64,000 nt of DNA from Solirubrobacterales bacterium (GCA_025936755.1 JAICSS010000006.1:54205-118204), one strand, 5' to 3'. Positions 35,020 to 44,346 are shown, counted from the stretch's first letter. Notes: generated by a model not told the origin, from the sequence alone. A program made the numbers and translations.

Positions 35020-36219
35020 ATGAGCCTGCGGATCGCCGAGGAGGCAGTGCGCACCGACACCGGCCGCCAGCGCAACGCCAACGAGGACTCCTACTTCACC
35101 AAGGGGCCGCTGTTCGTCGTCGCCGACGGGATGGGCGGGGCGCAGGCCGGCGAGGTCGCCTCCAAGGCCGCCGTCGAGTCGTTCCCGCGGGAGCTTCCCG
35201 CCGCGGCGCCGGAGCGGGTGCTGGAGGAGACGATCGAAGGGGCGAACCGGACGATCCACGAGCTCGCCCGCAAGGACCCGGGCCTGGCCGGGATGGGGAC
35301 CACGACCACCGCCGCGATCGTCGACCTCGAGGCCGAAGTGGTGGCGATCGGTCACGTCGGCGACAGCCGCGCCTACCGGCTGCGCGGCGGCCGCCTCGAG
35401 CAGCTGACCCGCGACCACTCGCTGGTCGAGGAGATGCGGCGCAAAGGCCAGATCACCGACGCCCAGGCCGAGGACCACCCGCAGCGCTCGATCATCACCC
35501 GCGCGCTCGGTCCCGAACCCGAGGTCCAGGTCGACGTGCAGACCGTCCCCGCCCAGGACGGCGACGTCTTCTTGATCTGCTCGGACGGGCTGACGACGAT
35601 GCTCGACGACGAGAAGATCTCCCGCCTGCTCGCCCGCGCCACCTCCCTGCAGGCGGCGGTGCGGGCGCTGGTCGACGAAGCCAACCGGGCAGGCGGCCGC
35701 GACAACATCACCGTCGTCGCCTTCCGGGTCGAGGACACGGCGGCGCCGGCCGCGGGCAACCCGCGCGGCGGGCCCGGCGAGGGCGCGACGCTGATCGGCT
35801 CCAGCGCCGAGGAGGCGGGCCTCAGCGCCACCGAGGTCCGCCGCCGCGCCGCCGCCGCGGCCGCCCGCCGCCGCCGCGAGGAGCAGCAGGCCCGGCCGCG
35901 GCGCCGCGGCCTGCGCACCGTCCTGAAGGCGGCGGCCGTCATCGCCGTCATCGCCGCGGTCGCCCTCGGCGCCTGGTACGGCAACCGCCAGATCTGGTTC
36001 CTCGGCACCGACGACTCCGGCCGGGTCTCCCTCTACCGCGGCGCCCCCTACGAGCTGCCGTTCGGGATCGACCTCTACTCGCAGCGCTACGCCAGCCCGA
36101 TCCAGACCGGGTCGCTGCCGCCGAAGCGCCGGGACGCCGTCACCGGCCACAAGCTGCGCTCGCGCTCCGACGCCGTCTCCCTGATCGAAGACATCGAAAA
36201 GAGCGAGGGGCTTCGTTGA
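35020..36219 (+). CDS. pstP: PP2C-type Ser/Thr protein phosphatase PstP
   Basis: 399 residues. The PP2C domain (about 1-240) has the metal-ligand motifs RNANEDSYF, VADGMGG, HVGDSRAYRL, CSDGLT and GRDNITVV. A linker with RRRAAAAAARRRREEQQ precedes one helix (about 303-322), and a short external tail of about 75 residues follows. It opposes the kinases of the same operon. Its stop overlaps the rodA/ftsW TTG start. Confidence 0.95.
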   Translation: MSLRIAEEAVRTDTGRQRNANEDSYFTKGPLFVVADGMGGAQAGEVASKAAVESFPRELPAAAPERVLEETIEGANRTIHELARKDPGLAGMGTTTTAAIVDLEAEVVAIGHVGDSRAYRLRGGRLEQLTRDHSLVEEMRRKGQITDAQAEDHPQRSIITRALGPEPEVQVDVQTVPAQDGDVFLICSDGLTTMLDDEKISRLLARATSLQAAVRALVDEANRAGGRDNITVVAFRVEDTAAPAAGNPRGGPGEGATLIGSSAEEAGLSATEVRRRAAAAAARRRREEQQARPRRRGLRTVLKAAAVIAVIAAVALGAWYGNRQIWFLGTDDSGRVSLYRGAPYELPFGIDLYSQRYASPIQTGSLPPKRRDAVTGHKLRSRSDAVSLIEDIEKSEGLR

Positions 36220-37550
36220 CCTCCGCGAGGAACCGGGAGCTGCTCGCCCTGGTTCCCGTTGCGGTCCTGCTCACGGCGGGCTTCGCCGGGGTCTTCTCGC
36301 AGGAGAACGACCAGCTCGGCAACCTCAGCCTCGTCTACGGCGCCTACTTCCTGGCGATCTGCCTGGCGACCCACGTCTACCTGCGGATCCGGCTCCCCAA
36401 CGCCGACCCCTACCTCTTCCCGTTGCTCGCGACCCTGACCGCCTTCGGGCTGGTGATGATCTACCGGATCGACGAGACCCTGGCCCGCGACCAGGCCAAC
36501 TGGTTCGTCCTCGGGCTGGTCCTCTTCGCGCTGACGATCCACTTCCTGCGCGATTACGAGGTGCTCGAGCGCTACCGCTACACGATCGCGATCGGCGGCC
36601 TGCTGCTGCTGCTGGCGCCGCGGCTGCCGGGGATCGGGCAGCAGGTCAACGGCGCCTACCTCGGGGTGAAGGTCGGCCCGATCGCCTTCCAGCCGGCCGA
36701 GTTCACCAAGATCGCGATCATCGTCTTCCTCGCCAGCTACCTGCGCGAGCACCGCGAGGTCCTGATCGTCGGCGCCCGCCGCGTGCTCGGGGTGACGCTG
36801 CCGCCGCTGAAGCACTTCGGGCCGCTGCTGGTGGTCTGGGGGGCCTCGATGTTCATGCTCGTCTTCATCCGCGACCTCGGCAGCTCGCTGATGTTCTTCG
36901 CCGCCTTCCTCGCCCTGCTCTACGTCGCGACCGGCCGCTTCTCCTTCGTCGTGATCGGGATGCTGATGTTCCTCGTCGGCGCCTGGTTCTTCGCCAGCAC
37001 CGTGCCCCACGTCCACGAGCGGGTGGAAATCTGGCTCCACCCCTACCGCGACCCGGAGGAAAGCGGCTACCAGATCCTCAACTCGATCTTCGCCCAGGCC
37101 GACGGCGGGCTCTTCGGCAAAGGCTTCGGCCAGGGGCTGATCACGGTCCCCGGCACCGACCAGGCGCTGCTGCCGGCGGCGCAGACCGACACGATCTACT
37201 CGCTGATCGTCAACGAGCTGGGGCTGTTCGGCGCGGTCGGCGTCATCCTCGTCTACCTGCTGGTCACCGCCCGCGGCTTCAAGGTCGCCCTGCTGGCGAG
37301 CGACGGCTTCTCGAAGCTGCTGGCGGTCGGGCTCTCCTCGGTCTTCGCGATCCAGGCCTTCGTGATCATCGGCGGCGTCACCAGGGTGATCCCGCTGACC
37401 GGCGTCACCCTGCCCCTGATCAGCTACGGCGGCAGCTCGATCGTCGCCAACTTCGTGCTGCTGGCGCTGCTGCTCCTCGTCTCCGACCGGGCCCGGCGCG
37501 AGGCGGCCGAACCGCCGGGGCGCATGGCGACGATGGGACCGGCCGCGTGA
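36216..37550 (+). CDS. rodA: SEDS glycosyltransferase (FtsW/RodA family)
   Basis: 444 residues, start TTG 36216 (TTGA overlap with pstP), with about ten membrane helices. Conserved SEDS motifs: IGQQVNGAYLGV, FQPAEFTKIAII (Pro-Ala-Glu), the catalytic Asp region RDLGSSLMFF, and PLTGVTLPLISYGGSSIVANF. It polymerises peptidoglycan glycan strands from lipid II together with the downstream PBP. In this operon position the actinobacterial protein is RodA-like, though FtsW cannot be excluded. Confidence 0.94.
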   Translation: MTSARNRELLALVPVAVLLTAGFAGVFSQENDQLGNLSLVYGAYFLAICLATHVYLRIRLPNADPYLFPLLATLTAFGLVMIYRIDETLARDQANWFVLGLVLFALTIHFLRDYEVLERYRYTIAIGGLLLLLAPRLPGIGQQVNGAYLGVKVGPIAFQPAEFTKIAIIVFLASYLREHREVLIVGARRVLGVTLPPLKHFGPLLVVWGASMFMLVFIRDLGSSLMFFAAFLALLYVATGRFSFVVIGMLMFLVGAWFFASTVPHVHERVEIWLHPYRDPEESGYQILNSIFAQADGGLFGKGFGQGLITVPGTDQALLPAAQTDTIYSLIVNELGLFGAVGVILVYLLVTARGFKVALLASDGFSKLLAVGLSSVFAIQAFVIIGGVTRVIPLTGVTLPLISYGGSSIVANFVLLALLLLVSDRARREAAEPPGRMATMGPAA

Positions 37551-39010
37551 ACCGGCAGATCGTCAAATTGTTCGCCTTCATCGTCGTCCTCTTCGGGATC
37601 CTGGTCGGCTTCACGTCCTACTGGTCGGTCTTCGACGCCGAAGCGCTGAAGGAAAAGGACGCGAACAAGCGGCCGCTGTTCGAGCAGCAGCAGATCCCCC
37701 GCGGCCGCATCCTCGCCGCCGACGGGACGGTGATCGCGAAGTCGATGCCGAAGGGGAAGGGCGCGAACAAGCGCTATGTGCGGCGCTACCCCGAAGGCTC
37801 CCTCTTCGGCCACCCGATCGGCTACAGCTTCGTCAAGTACGGCGACTCCGAGTTCGAGCAGTTCCACAACGAAGACCTGATCGGCGAAGGCTCCGAATTC
37901 AGCTCGATCGTCGACGAGCTGCTCGGGGAGCGCCAGGAAGGCAACGACATCGTCACCAACATCGACACCGAAGCCCAGCGGGTGGCGCTGACCGATCTGG
38001 AGGAACAGGGCTTCGGGGCGGTGGTGGCGCTCGAGCCGAGCACCGGCGCGGTCAAGGTGATGGCCTCCAACGCCTCATTCGATCCGAACCGGGTCCCCTA
38101 CGAATACTCGAAGCTGGCCAGCGACGACGTCGAAACGCCGCTGCTGAACCGGGCGACGCAGGGCCGCTACCCGCCGGGATCGACGTTCAAGGTCGTGACC
38201 GCCGCCGCCGGGCTGGACAGCGGCACGATCACGCCGGAAACGACGATCGACGCTCCTGGGACCTATGAAGTCGAAGGGACGCCGCTGCAGAACGACTTCG
38301 ACGAAGACTTCGGCTCGATCTCCCTCGACACCGCCCTGACCCACTCGGTCAACACCTGGTTCGGCCAGCTCGGCCAGCGTCTCGGCAACGACACCCTGTT
38401 CGAATACATGGAACGGTTCGGGTTCAACGCCAAGCCGGCGATCGACCTGCCCGAAGAAGAGGTCCTGCCGAGCGGCGTCTACGACTTCGAAAGCGAAACG
38501 CTGCTGCACGCCAGCGACCCGGTCGACCTCGCCCGCGTCGCGATCGGCCAGGAGCGGCTGCTGGCGACGCCGCTGCAGATGGCGCAGGTCGCCGCCGCCG
38601 TCGCCAACGGCGGCAAGCTGATGAAGCCGCAGATCTGGAAGCGGGTGGTCGATCCCGACGGCCGCACGGTCGACACCATGGACCCTTCCGTCTACAGCGA
38701 CGCGATCAGCGAAAAGACCGCCGAAGAGCTGACCACGGCGATGGAAGGGGTCGTCAGCGAAGGCACCGGGACCAACGCCGCGATTCCCGGCGTTCCCGTC
38801 GCCGGCAAGACCGGCACCGCGGAAACGCCCGGCAACCTGGCCTGCGGCGGCGGCGAAAACGAGAACCAGGCCTGGTTCATCGGCTTCGCCCCCGCCGACG
38901 ACCCGAAGATCGCGATCGCGGCCTCGGTCGAGTGCACGGAACAGTTCGGCAACGACGTCGCCGCCCCGATCTTCCGCGACGTCGCGGAAACGATCCTGAA
39001 CGAAGAATGA
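37547..39010 (+). CDS. pbpA: Class B penicillin-binding protein (PbpA-type transpeptidase)
   Basis: 487 residues from GTG 37547 (GTGA overlap). An N-terminal anchor (about 8-28) is followed by the PBP dimer domain, with QQQIPRGRILAADG, then the transpeptidase domain. The active-site set is complete: the nucleophile in PPGSTFKV (S212), SVN in THSVNTWF and KTGTAE (K421). It cross-links peptidoglycan in partnership with the SEDS protein. Most glutamates are encoded by GAA, in contrast with the SEDS gene before it. A ribosome site GAGGA precedes the next gene. Confidence 0.95.
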   Translation: MNRQIVKLFAFIVVLFGILVGFTSYWSVFDAEALKEKDANKRPLFEQQQIPRGRILAADGTVIAKSMPKGKGANKRYVRRYPEGSLFGHPIGYSFVKYGDSEFEQFHNEDLIGEGSEFSSIVDELLGERQEGNDIVTNIDTEAQRVALTDLEEQGFGAVVALEPSTGAVKVMASNASFDPNRVPYEYSKLASDDVETPLLNRATQGRYPPGSTFKVVTAAAGLDSGTITPETTIDAPGTYEVEGTPLQNDFDEDFGSISLDTALTHSVNTWFGQLGQRLGNDTLFEYMERFGFNAKPAIDLPEEEVLPSGVYDFESETLLHASDPVDLARVAIGQERLLATPLQMAQVAAAVANGGKLMKPQIWKRVVDPDGRTVDTMDPSVYSDAISEKTAEELTTAMEGVVSEGTGTNAAIPGVPVAGKTGTAETPGNLACGGGENENQAWFIGFAPADDPKIAIAASVECTEQFGNDVAAPIFRDVAETILNEE

Positions 39011-39019
39011 GGAGGAACG

Positions 39020-40879
39020 GTGGCTGAGGTCAGCGAGGGAAGCATCGTCGACAACCGCTACCGGGTCCTGCGCCGGATCGGCAGCGGCGGCATGGCAGAC
39101 GTCTGGCTGGCCGAGGACACGCACCTGCAGCGGCAGGTGGCGCTGAAGGTCCTGCACCGCCGCTACCTCCAGGACGCCGAGTTCGTCGGCCGCTTCCAGC
39201 GCGAGGCCGAGCACGCGGCCGGGCTCCAGCACCCGAACATCGTCGCCGTCTTCGACCGCGGCTCCGAGGGCGGCGTCAACTACATCGCGATGCGCTACGT
39301 GCAGGGGCCGACGCTGAAGGAGCTGATCGACCGCGGCCTCAGCCCCGACCAGGCGGTGGCGCTGGTGCGGCAGGTGCTCGAGGGCGCCCGCTTCGCCCAC
39401 CGCAACGGGATCGTCCACCGCGACCTGAAGCCGCAGAACGTGATCGTCGACGAGGAGGGCAAGGCGGTCGTCACCGACTTCGGGATCGCCCGCGCCGGCG
39501 TCTCGGACATCACCCAGACCGGCTCGGTGATGGGGACCCCGCAGTACCTCTCGCCCGAGCAGGCCCAGGGCTTCGAAGTGACGCCGGTCTCCGACCTCTA
39601 CTCGATCGGGGTGATCCTCTACGAGGCGCTGACCCGCCGCGTCCCCTTCGAGGCCGACAGCGCCGTCGCGGTGGCGATGAAGCAGGTCTCCGAGACGCCG
39701 CAGCGTCCGAGCTCGATCAACCCGGCCGTCTCGCCGGCGCTCGACGCGGTGGTGATGCGGGCGCTGGAGAAGGAACCGGGGCAGCGCTTCCAGAGCGCCG
39801 ACGCCTTCATCGCCGCCCTCGACGCGGCGCTGAAAGACCCCGGCGTCGCCCAGAACACGGCGGCCTTCGCGGCCGCTCCGCCGGTCGTCGCGGTCCCGGA
39901 GGAGGAGGTTTTGGAGGACGAGCGCCGGCGCAACTGGTGGCTCTGGGGCGCCCTCGTCGCCGCGATCCTGATCGGGATCCTCGTCGGCCTGGCGCTGACC
40001 CGCGACACCTCGACCGACGTCCCGAACGTGACCAACAAGCAGCTCGAATTCGCGATCACCCAGCTCGAAAGCAAGGGCTTCCCGGTCGGCAAGGAAAGCT
40101 ACGTGAACCGCTCGGTGCCGCGGAACACCGTGCTTGAGCAGGATCCGCTGCCCGGCTCCGCCGGCGAAGACTGCTCCTTCCTCGCCTTCTTCTGCTCGAA
40201 GCCGAGCGTCGACCTGACGATCAGCGCCGGCCCGGGCCAGGGGCAGGTGCCGTCGACGGCGGGCCTGACCGAAGCGGCGGCGACCAAGCGGGTCGAAGCC
40301 GCCGAATTCGAAGCCGAGGTCAAACGGGTCAACTCCGATTCGGTGGAAGAAGGGCTGGTGATCCGCTCCGAACCCGGCGGCGGCAGCACCGCGACCAAGG
40401 GCTCGGCCGTCACCCTCTTCGTCTCGCGCGGCCCGAAGCTGGTCAAGGTTCCCGTTCTGGTCGGCGCCCAGCGCGAAACCGCGGTCCAGCGGCTGCGCAG
40501 CCACGGCCTCGAAGCCAGCGTCTCCGAAGAGGAAAGCCCGGAACCGAAGGGGCGGGTGATCCGCCAGTCGCCCGACGCCGGCTCCCGGGTCGAACCCGGC
40601 TCGACGGTGGCGTTCGTCGTCTCCAAGGGGGAAGAAGCCGAAGAAGAGGCGACGGTCCCCAGCGTGATCGGCCAGGAACGGCGGCAAGCGGTGGAAGCGA
40701 TCCGCGCCGCCGGCCTCACCCCCAGCGTCGAAGAAGAAGAAACGCCGGTCGAAGGCAAAGTCGGCCGCGTGATCGACCAGTTCCCGCCCCCCGACCAGGA
40801 ACTCGAACCGGGGTCGACGGTGACGATCACGGTCGGCAAGCGAGCCGCCGCCGCCGAAGAACCAGGCGAAGAAGGATGA
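39020..40879 (+). CDS. pknB: PASTA-domain Ser/Thr protein kinase PknB
   Basis: 619 residues. The kinase domain (about 10-270) has GSGGMADVWLAE, VALKVLH, HRDLKPQNVI, DFGIAR and SPEQAQG. One helix (about 310-330) separates it from four extracellular PASTA repeats (about 333-619); the first contains an extra cysteine pair (EDCSFLAFFCSK). PASTA domains sense muropeptides or lipid II. Glutamate codons change sharply at the membrane: by hand count 2 of 23 are GAA before about 40020 and 34 of 38 after. It overlaps the ddl start (ATGA) and closes the wall-growth operon with it. Confidence 0.96.
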   Translation: MAEVSEGSIVDNRYRVLRRIGSGGMADVWLAEDTHLQRQVALKVLHRRYLQDAEFVGRFQREAEHAAGLQHPNIVAVFDRGSEGGVNYIAMRYVQGPTLKELIDRGLSPDQAVALVRQVLEGARFAHRNGIVHRDLKPQNVIVDEEGKAVVTDFGIARAGVSDITQTGSVMGTPQYLSPEQAQGFEVTPVSDLYSIGVILYEALTRRVPFEADSAVAVAMKQVSETPQRPSSINPAVSPALDAVVMRALEKEPGQRFQSADAFIAALDAALKDPGVAQNTAAFAAAPPVVAVPEEEVLEDERRRNWWLWGALVAAILIGILVGLALTRDTSTDVPNVTNKQLEFAITQLESKGFPVGKESYVNRSVPRNTVLEQDPLPGSAGEDCSFLAFFCSKPSVDLTISAGPGQGQVPSTAGLTEAAATKRVEAAEFEAEVKRVNSDSVEEGLVIRSEPGGGSTATKGSAVTLFVSRGPKLVKVPVLVGAQRETAVQRLRSHGLEASVSEEESPEPKGRVIRQSPDAGSRVEPGSTVAFVVSKGEEAEEEATVPSVIGQERRQAVEAIRAAGLTPSVEEEETPVEGKVGRVIDQFPPPDQELEPGSTVTITVGKRAAAAEEPGEEG

Positions 40880-41841
40880 GGGTCGCGGTCCTCTCCGGCG
40901 GCCGCTCCTCCGAGCACGAGGTCTCGCTGCGCTCGGGCGCCGCGGTCGCCCGCGGCCTGCGCGAGGCCGGCCACGAGCCGGTCGAGGTGACGATCGGCCG
41001 CGACGGCGGCTGGACCGTCGCCGGCGGCGCGGTCGAGCTGGTTCCGGGAGGAGGCCTGCTCGGCGCCGAGGCGGTCTTCCCGGCGCTGCACGGCGCCTTC
41101 GGCGAGGACGGCAGCGTCCAGGGCCTGCTCGAGTGGCTCGAGGTTCCCTACGTCGGCTCCGATGTCCTCGCCTCGGCGATCTGCATGGACAAGCTGACGC
41201 TGAAGCGCCTCTTCGCCGCCCGCGGGGTGCCGCAGGTCGAGTTCACCGCGGTCGAAGGCAACGACTGGTGGGGCCGCTGCGAGCAGATGGGGACGCCGCT
41301 CTGGGTGAAGCCCTCGCGGATGGGCTCGAGCGTCGGCATCAGCCGCGTCACCCGGCTCGACCAGCTCGACGCCGCGGTCGAGCTGGCGCAGCGCCACGAC
41401 CCGCGGGTGATCGTCGAGGCCTCCGCCGCCGGCCGCGAGGTCGAGTGCTCGGTCCTCGGCAACGCCGAGCCGGAGGCCTCGCTGCCGGGGGAGATCGTCG
41501 CCCAGGGGGTCTGGTACGACTTCGAGGCGAAGTACACCGAGGGCGGGATGGAGCTGCGCGTCCCCGCCCCGATCGGCGCCGACGCGGTGGCGCGGGTGCG
41601 CGAGCTCGCCGTCTCGGTCTTCGCCCTCGCCGGCTGCTCCGGCCTCGCCCGCTGCGACTTCTTCGTCGAGCCCGGCGGTGCGGTCCTCGTCAACGAGATC
41701 AACACGATGCCCGGCTTCACCGACACCAGCGTCTACGCGAAGCTCTTCGAGGCGACCGGGATCGACTACCCGAGCCTCTGCGACCGCCTCGTCCAGCTTG
41801 CGGTCGAGCGTCATCGCGAAGTGCGCTCCTTCGAGTTTTAG
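40876..41841 (+). CDS. ddl: D-alanine-D-alanine ligase (second of two)
   Basis: 321 residues. Family motifs: LSGGRSSEHEVSLRSG, LHGAFGEDGSVQG, ICMDKLTLKRLF, WVKPSRMGSSVGISR, YDFEAKYTEGG and NEINTMPGFTDTS. All ATP-grasp and metal residues appear intact; the EHEVSLRSG and NEINTMPGFT strips are more canonical than in the ligase at 12953. It makes the D-Ala-D-Ala end of the peptidoglycan stem peptide. It is translationally coupled to pknB, so supply of the dipeptide is tied to the wall-growth regulator. Confidence 0.94.
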   Translation: MRVAVLSGGRSSEHEVSLRSGAAVARGLREAGHEPVEVTIGRDGGWTVAGGAVELVPGGGLLGAEAVFPALHGAFGEDGSVQGLLEWLEVPYVGSDVLASAICMDKLTLKRLFAARGVPQVEFTAVEGNDWWGRCEQMGTPLWVKPSRMGSSVGISRVTRLDQLDAAVELAQRHDPRVIVEASAAGREVECSVLGNAEPEASLPGEIVAQGVWYDFEAKYTEGGMELRVPAPIGADAVARVRELAVSVFALAGCSGLARCDFFVEPGGAVLVNEINTMPGFTDTSVYAKLFEATGIDYPSLCDRLVQLAVERHREVRSFEF

Positions 41842-41921
41842 GGGTTAGCGAGCCATACCGTCGGGTACCGAGAGGGAACCAGTCAGTAGCGGAAGTGCGG
41901 CAAAAGTGGCCGGAGCAAGAG

Positions 41922-42938
41922 ATGACGACTGGACTCGAGGGGATAGAAGCAAAGCCGGCGAAGGACCCGGACGCCTGCGTCGCAGGCGCCTCGACCGCCG
42001 ACGTGCTGCGCCTGCTCAGCGCCGGCGCCACCGGGGCGATCCTGATGGCCCTCGGCGAAGGCCCGCTGCGGACGAAGACGCTGACCGAGCAGGTTCCCGG
42101 CTACGCGCCGCGGACGATCTACCGCTACGCGAACAAGTTGGCCGAACTGGAAGTGGTCGACCGCGAAGAGGAGCCGGGCGTCCCCTCGAAGGTCACCCAC
42201 ACGTTGAGCGACCCCTGCGGAACCGAGCTCTACCAACTCGTCAACCGCTTCGCCGACGCCTCGCTGACGCGGCTGCCCGACGGCCGCATCGACGCCCACG
42301 CCTGGGCCTCGCTCGGGCTCTTGGCGGACCTCTGGGAGGCGGGGATGGTCGAGGAGCTGGCCTGCGAGGGGCGCTCGCCGACCGAACTGGCCCAGGGCGA
42401 GCACGGACTCAGCTACCACCAGGTCAACCGCCGTGCCGGCCTCTTCAAGGCGGGCGGGCTGCTGACCGAGTGGCAGGGCAAGGGCCGGCGCCGCTGCTAC
42501 GGCCTGACCGAGAAAACGCGGCGGAAGATGGGGCTGGTCATCGGCGTCGCCCGCTGGCGCCACCACCACGTCGTCGAGGACGGCGAAGAAGGAATGTCGG
42601 CGGCGGAGATGGCGACGGCGCTGCGGGCGGCGCTGCCGCTGGTCGAGCTCCCCGGCCACAAGGGCAAGTGCATGCGCCTGACGGTCCGCGACGAGGAGGA
42701 CGCGCCCGGGGCCGAAGGGGAGGAGGTCTGGGCGGAGGTCGAGCCCGACGGCACGATCCACAGTTGCGCCGAACAGCCCGCCGAGCCGGACGCCTGGGGC
42801 CGGGGCAGGGTGAAGGCCTGGGTGCCGCTGGTCATGGACGGGAAGACCGACGCCGTCCTCGTCGGCGGCGAGGAGAAGCTCGCGGTCGACTGCCTCGAGG
42901 GGCTTTACGAGACCCTCTGGACGCCGGCGCCCTTCTAG
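41922..42938 (+). CDS. Winged-helix transcriptional regulator with two HTH segments
   Basis: 338 residues from ATG 41922 with GGAG ten bases upstream; a much longer in-frame reading upstream is only antisense noise over ddl. Residues about 28-100 form an HxlR/ArsR-like winged helix (ADVLRLLSAGATGAILMALG...YAPRTIYRYANKLAEL). A second one lies at about 135-205 (LAQGEHGLSYHQVNRRAGLF...RRRCYGLTEKTR). A C-terminal ligand-like region follows, with GKCMRLTVRDEED. It has no obvious operon partner; the 80-base gap from ddl has its own start region. The regulated target is unknown. Confidence 0.8.
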   Translation: MTTGLEGIEAKPAKDPDACVAGASTADVLRLLSAGATGAILMALGEGPLRTKTLTEQVPGYAPRTIYRYANKLAELEVVDREEEPGVPSKVTHTLSDPCGTELYQLVNRFADASLTRLPDGRIDAHAWASLGLLADLWEAGMVEELACEGRSPTELAQGEHGLSYHQVNRRAGLFKAGGLLTEWQGKGRRRCYGLTEKTRRKMGLVIGVARWRHHHVVEDGEEGMSAAEMATALRAALPLVELPGHKGKCMRLTVRDEEDAPGAEGEEVWAEVEPDGTIHSCAEQPAEPDAWGRGRVKAWVPLVMDGKTDAVLVGGEEKLAVDCLEGLYETLWTPAPF

Positions 42939-42950
42939 GGCAAGCGGGGA

Positions 42951-43877
42951 TCAGTAGGCGGTATTGCGGGAGCGCGGGCGCGGGCGCGACTTGTAGCGGG
43001 GGGCGGCGCCGCGGTTCCAGAGGGCGCCGTCGATCTGGGCTGGGGCGAGGGCGCCGCCCGTCGCGGCGGCGAGCAGCTCGACTGCATGGACCGCTGCGGC
43101 ACGGAGCTCGACCTCCTGCGGCGATCCGTGTAGGAGCAGGTCCTCGGCTTCGATCGCTGCGGTCAGCCCGGGGTCCAACCGCAGCACGCCGTCGACGCGC
43201 AGCACCTGCGGCACGAGGTTGTCGGCGAAGGCGGTGAGGCGCCGGCCTCCGGGAAGGTCGGCGACGCCGGTGCGGTGGAGGTCGGCGGCGGCGAGCTGGG
43301 CGCGCTTGAAGAAGGGGACCTCGCGATCCTCGTAGGAGGAGACGTCGGCAAAGGCGTCCCAGCCGGCGAAGCGCGCCGCGAGGTCGGGGAGCGTGCCGAT
43401 CCCTTCGACGACTCCCAGGTGGCGGCCCCCGTGCTCGGCGAGAAGGTGGGCTCCGACGTCGCGCAATGCCGCCGCGAACTCGGTCATCAGCGGGTGGCCG
43501 GGATCCTGGCCCAGCGGCTTCGCGACCGCCGCGGCATTCATCTCCGCCAACTCCCCCGCAGTCCACGCGCCGAGGGCTGCGAAGCGGTCCCGCACCCCCG
43601 CCGCCATCGTCCCGTAGCCGCTGAGGTCCGGGCGCTTGCGGATCGTCGGCCACCAGCCGGAGCCGAAGTTGATCGCGTTCATGCAGATCGCGAAGCCGGC
43701 GGCGTCTTCGGCGTCGTCACCCATCGACGTCTCCGACGCTGGTTCGACAGCCGCGTCCCCGGCCAGGCCCTCCGCGTATCCCTCGACCTCCCCCTCGACG
43801 ACGCGGACGTGTCGCGCCTGCTCCATCACCCAGGCGCAGGCGGCGCGGACTTCGTCGGGGAGGGAGACTGGGGCCAT
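42951..43877 (-). CDS. Queuosine 5'-phosphate N-glycosylase/hydrolase (Q salvage, DUF2419)
   Basis: 308 residues from ATG 43877. Family landmarks: ICMNAINFGSGWWPTIRKRP (about 67-86), GYGTMA, the catalytic-region VPFFKRAQLAAADL, LTAFADNLVPQVLRVDG and the C-terminal LWNRGAAPRYKSRPRPRSR. In eukaryotes and some bacteria this family (Qng1) frees queuine from queuosine 5'-phosphate for tRNA modification. The start codon overlaps that of the divergent acetyltransferase in CCATGG, and no ribosome-binding site is visible on this side. It converges on the regulator gene with 12 bases between. Confidence 0.9.
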   Translation of the reverse strand: MAPVSLPDEVRAACAWVMEQARHVRVVEGEVEGYAEGLAGDAAVEPASETSMGDDAEDAAGFAICMNAINFGSGWWPTIRKRPDLSGYGTMAAGVRDRFAALGAWTAGELAEMNAAAVAKPLGQDPGHPLMTEFAAALRDVGAHLLAEHGGRHLGVVEGIGTLPDLAARFAGWDAFADVSSYEDREVPFFKRAQLAAADLHRTGVADLPGGRRLTAFADNLVPQVLRVDGVLRLDPGLTAAIEAEDLLLHGSPQEVELRAAAVHAVELLAAATGGALAPAQIDGALWNRGAAPRYKSRPRPRSRNTAY

Positions 43878-44346
43878 GGACCAGTCAGAGATACAGGTTC
43901 GCCAGGCGACCGTGGAGGACGCCGGGGAGATCGCCCGCCTCCTCCACGACTTCAACCTCGAGTACTCCGAACCGACGCCGGAGGTCGCGACGCTCACCGC
44001 CACCGTCCGCCGCCTGCTCGAGGACGGCGAGATCGTGGTGATGCTGGCGGGCGCCGGTCCGGACGGCCTCTCCCTCTTCCGCTTCCGCCCCGCCCTCTGG
44101 GCCGAGGGGCCGGAAACGTATTTGCAGGAGCTCTACGTCGTCCCGGCCCTGCGCGGCCAGGGAATCGGCCGCCGCCTTCTCGAGGAGACGATCGAGTTCG
44201 CCCGCGCCGCCGGAGCCGCCGGCATCGACCTCAACACCGGCGAGACCGACACCGCCGCCCGCAACCTCTACGAGAGCATCGGTTTCACCAACAGGGAAGG
44301 CGCCCCCGACGGCCCCTCGATTCTCTTCTACGAGCGCGAGCTCTGA
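43876..44346 (+). CDS. GNAT-family N-acetyltransferase
   Basis: 156 residues from ATG 43876, preceded by GGGAGGGAGA at ribosome-site distance. The acetyl-CoA site is LYVVPALRGQGIGRRLLEE (about 84-103) with the typical R/Q-x-x-G-x-G/A. LNTGETDTAARNLYESIGF (about 120-140) is the C-terminal GNAT motif. Substrate is unknown. It shares its start codon bases with the divergent queuosine salvage gene and overlaps the convergent BtuF-like gene by 19 bases. Confidence 0.9.
   Translation: MDQSEIQVRQATVEDAGEIARLLHDFNLEYSEPTPEVATLTATVRRLLEDGEIVVMLAGAGPDGLSLFRFRPALWAEGPETYLQELYVVPALRGQGIGRRLLEETIEFARAAGAAGIDLNTGETDTAARNLYESIGFTNREGAPDGPSILFYEREL

Noticed and set aside
41133..41921. N-terminal extension of the winged-helix regulator across ddl
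   Set aside because: It lies out of frame over a conserved ligase gene; ATG 41922 has a ribosome site and begins the domain.
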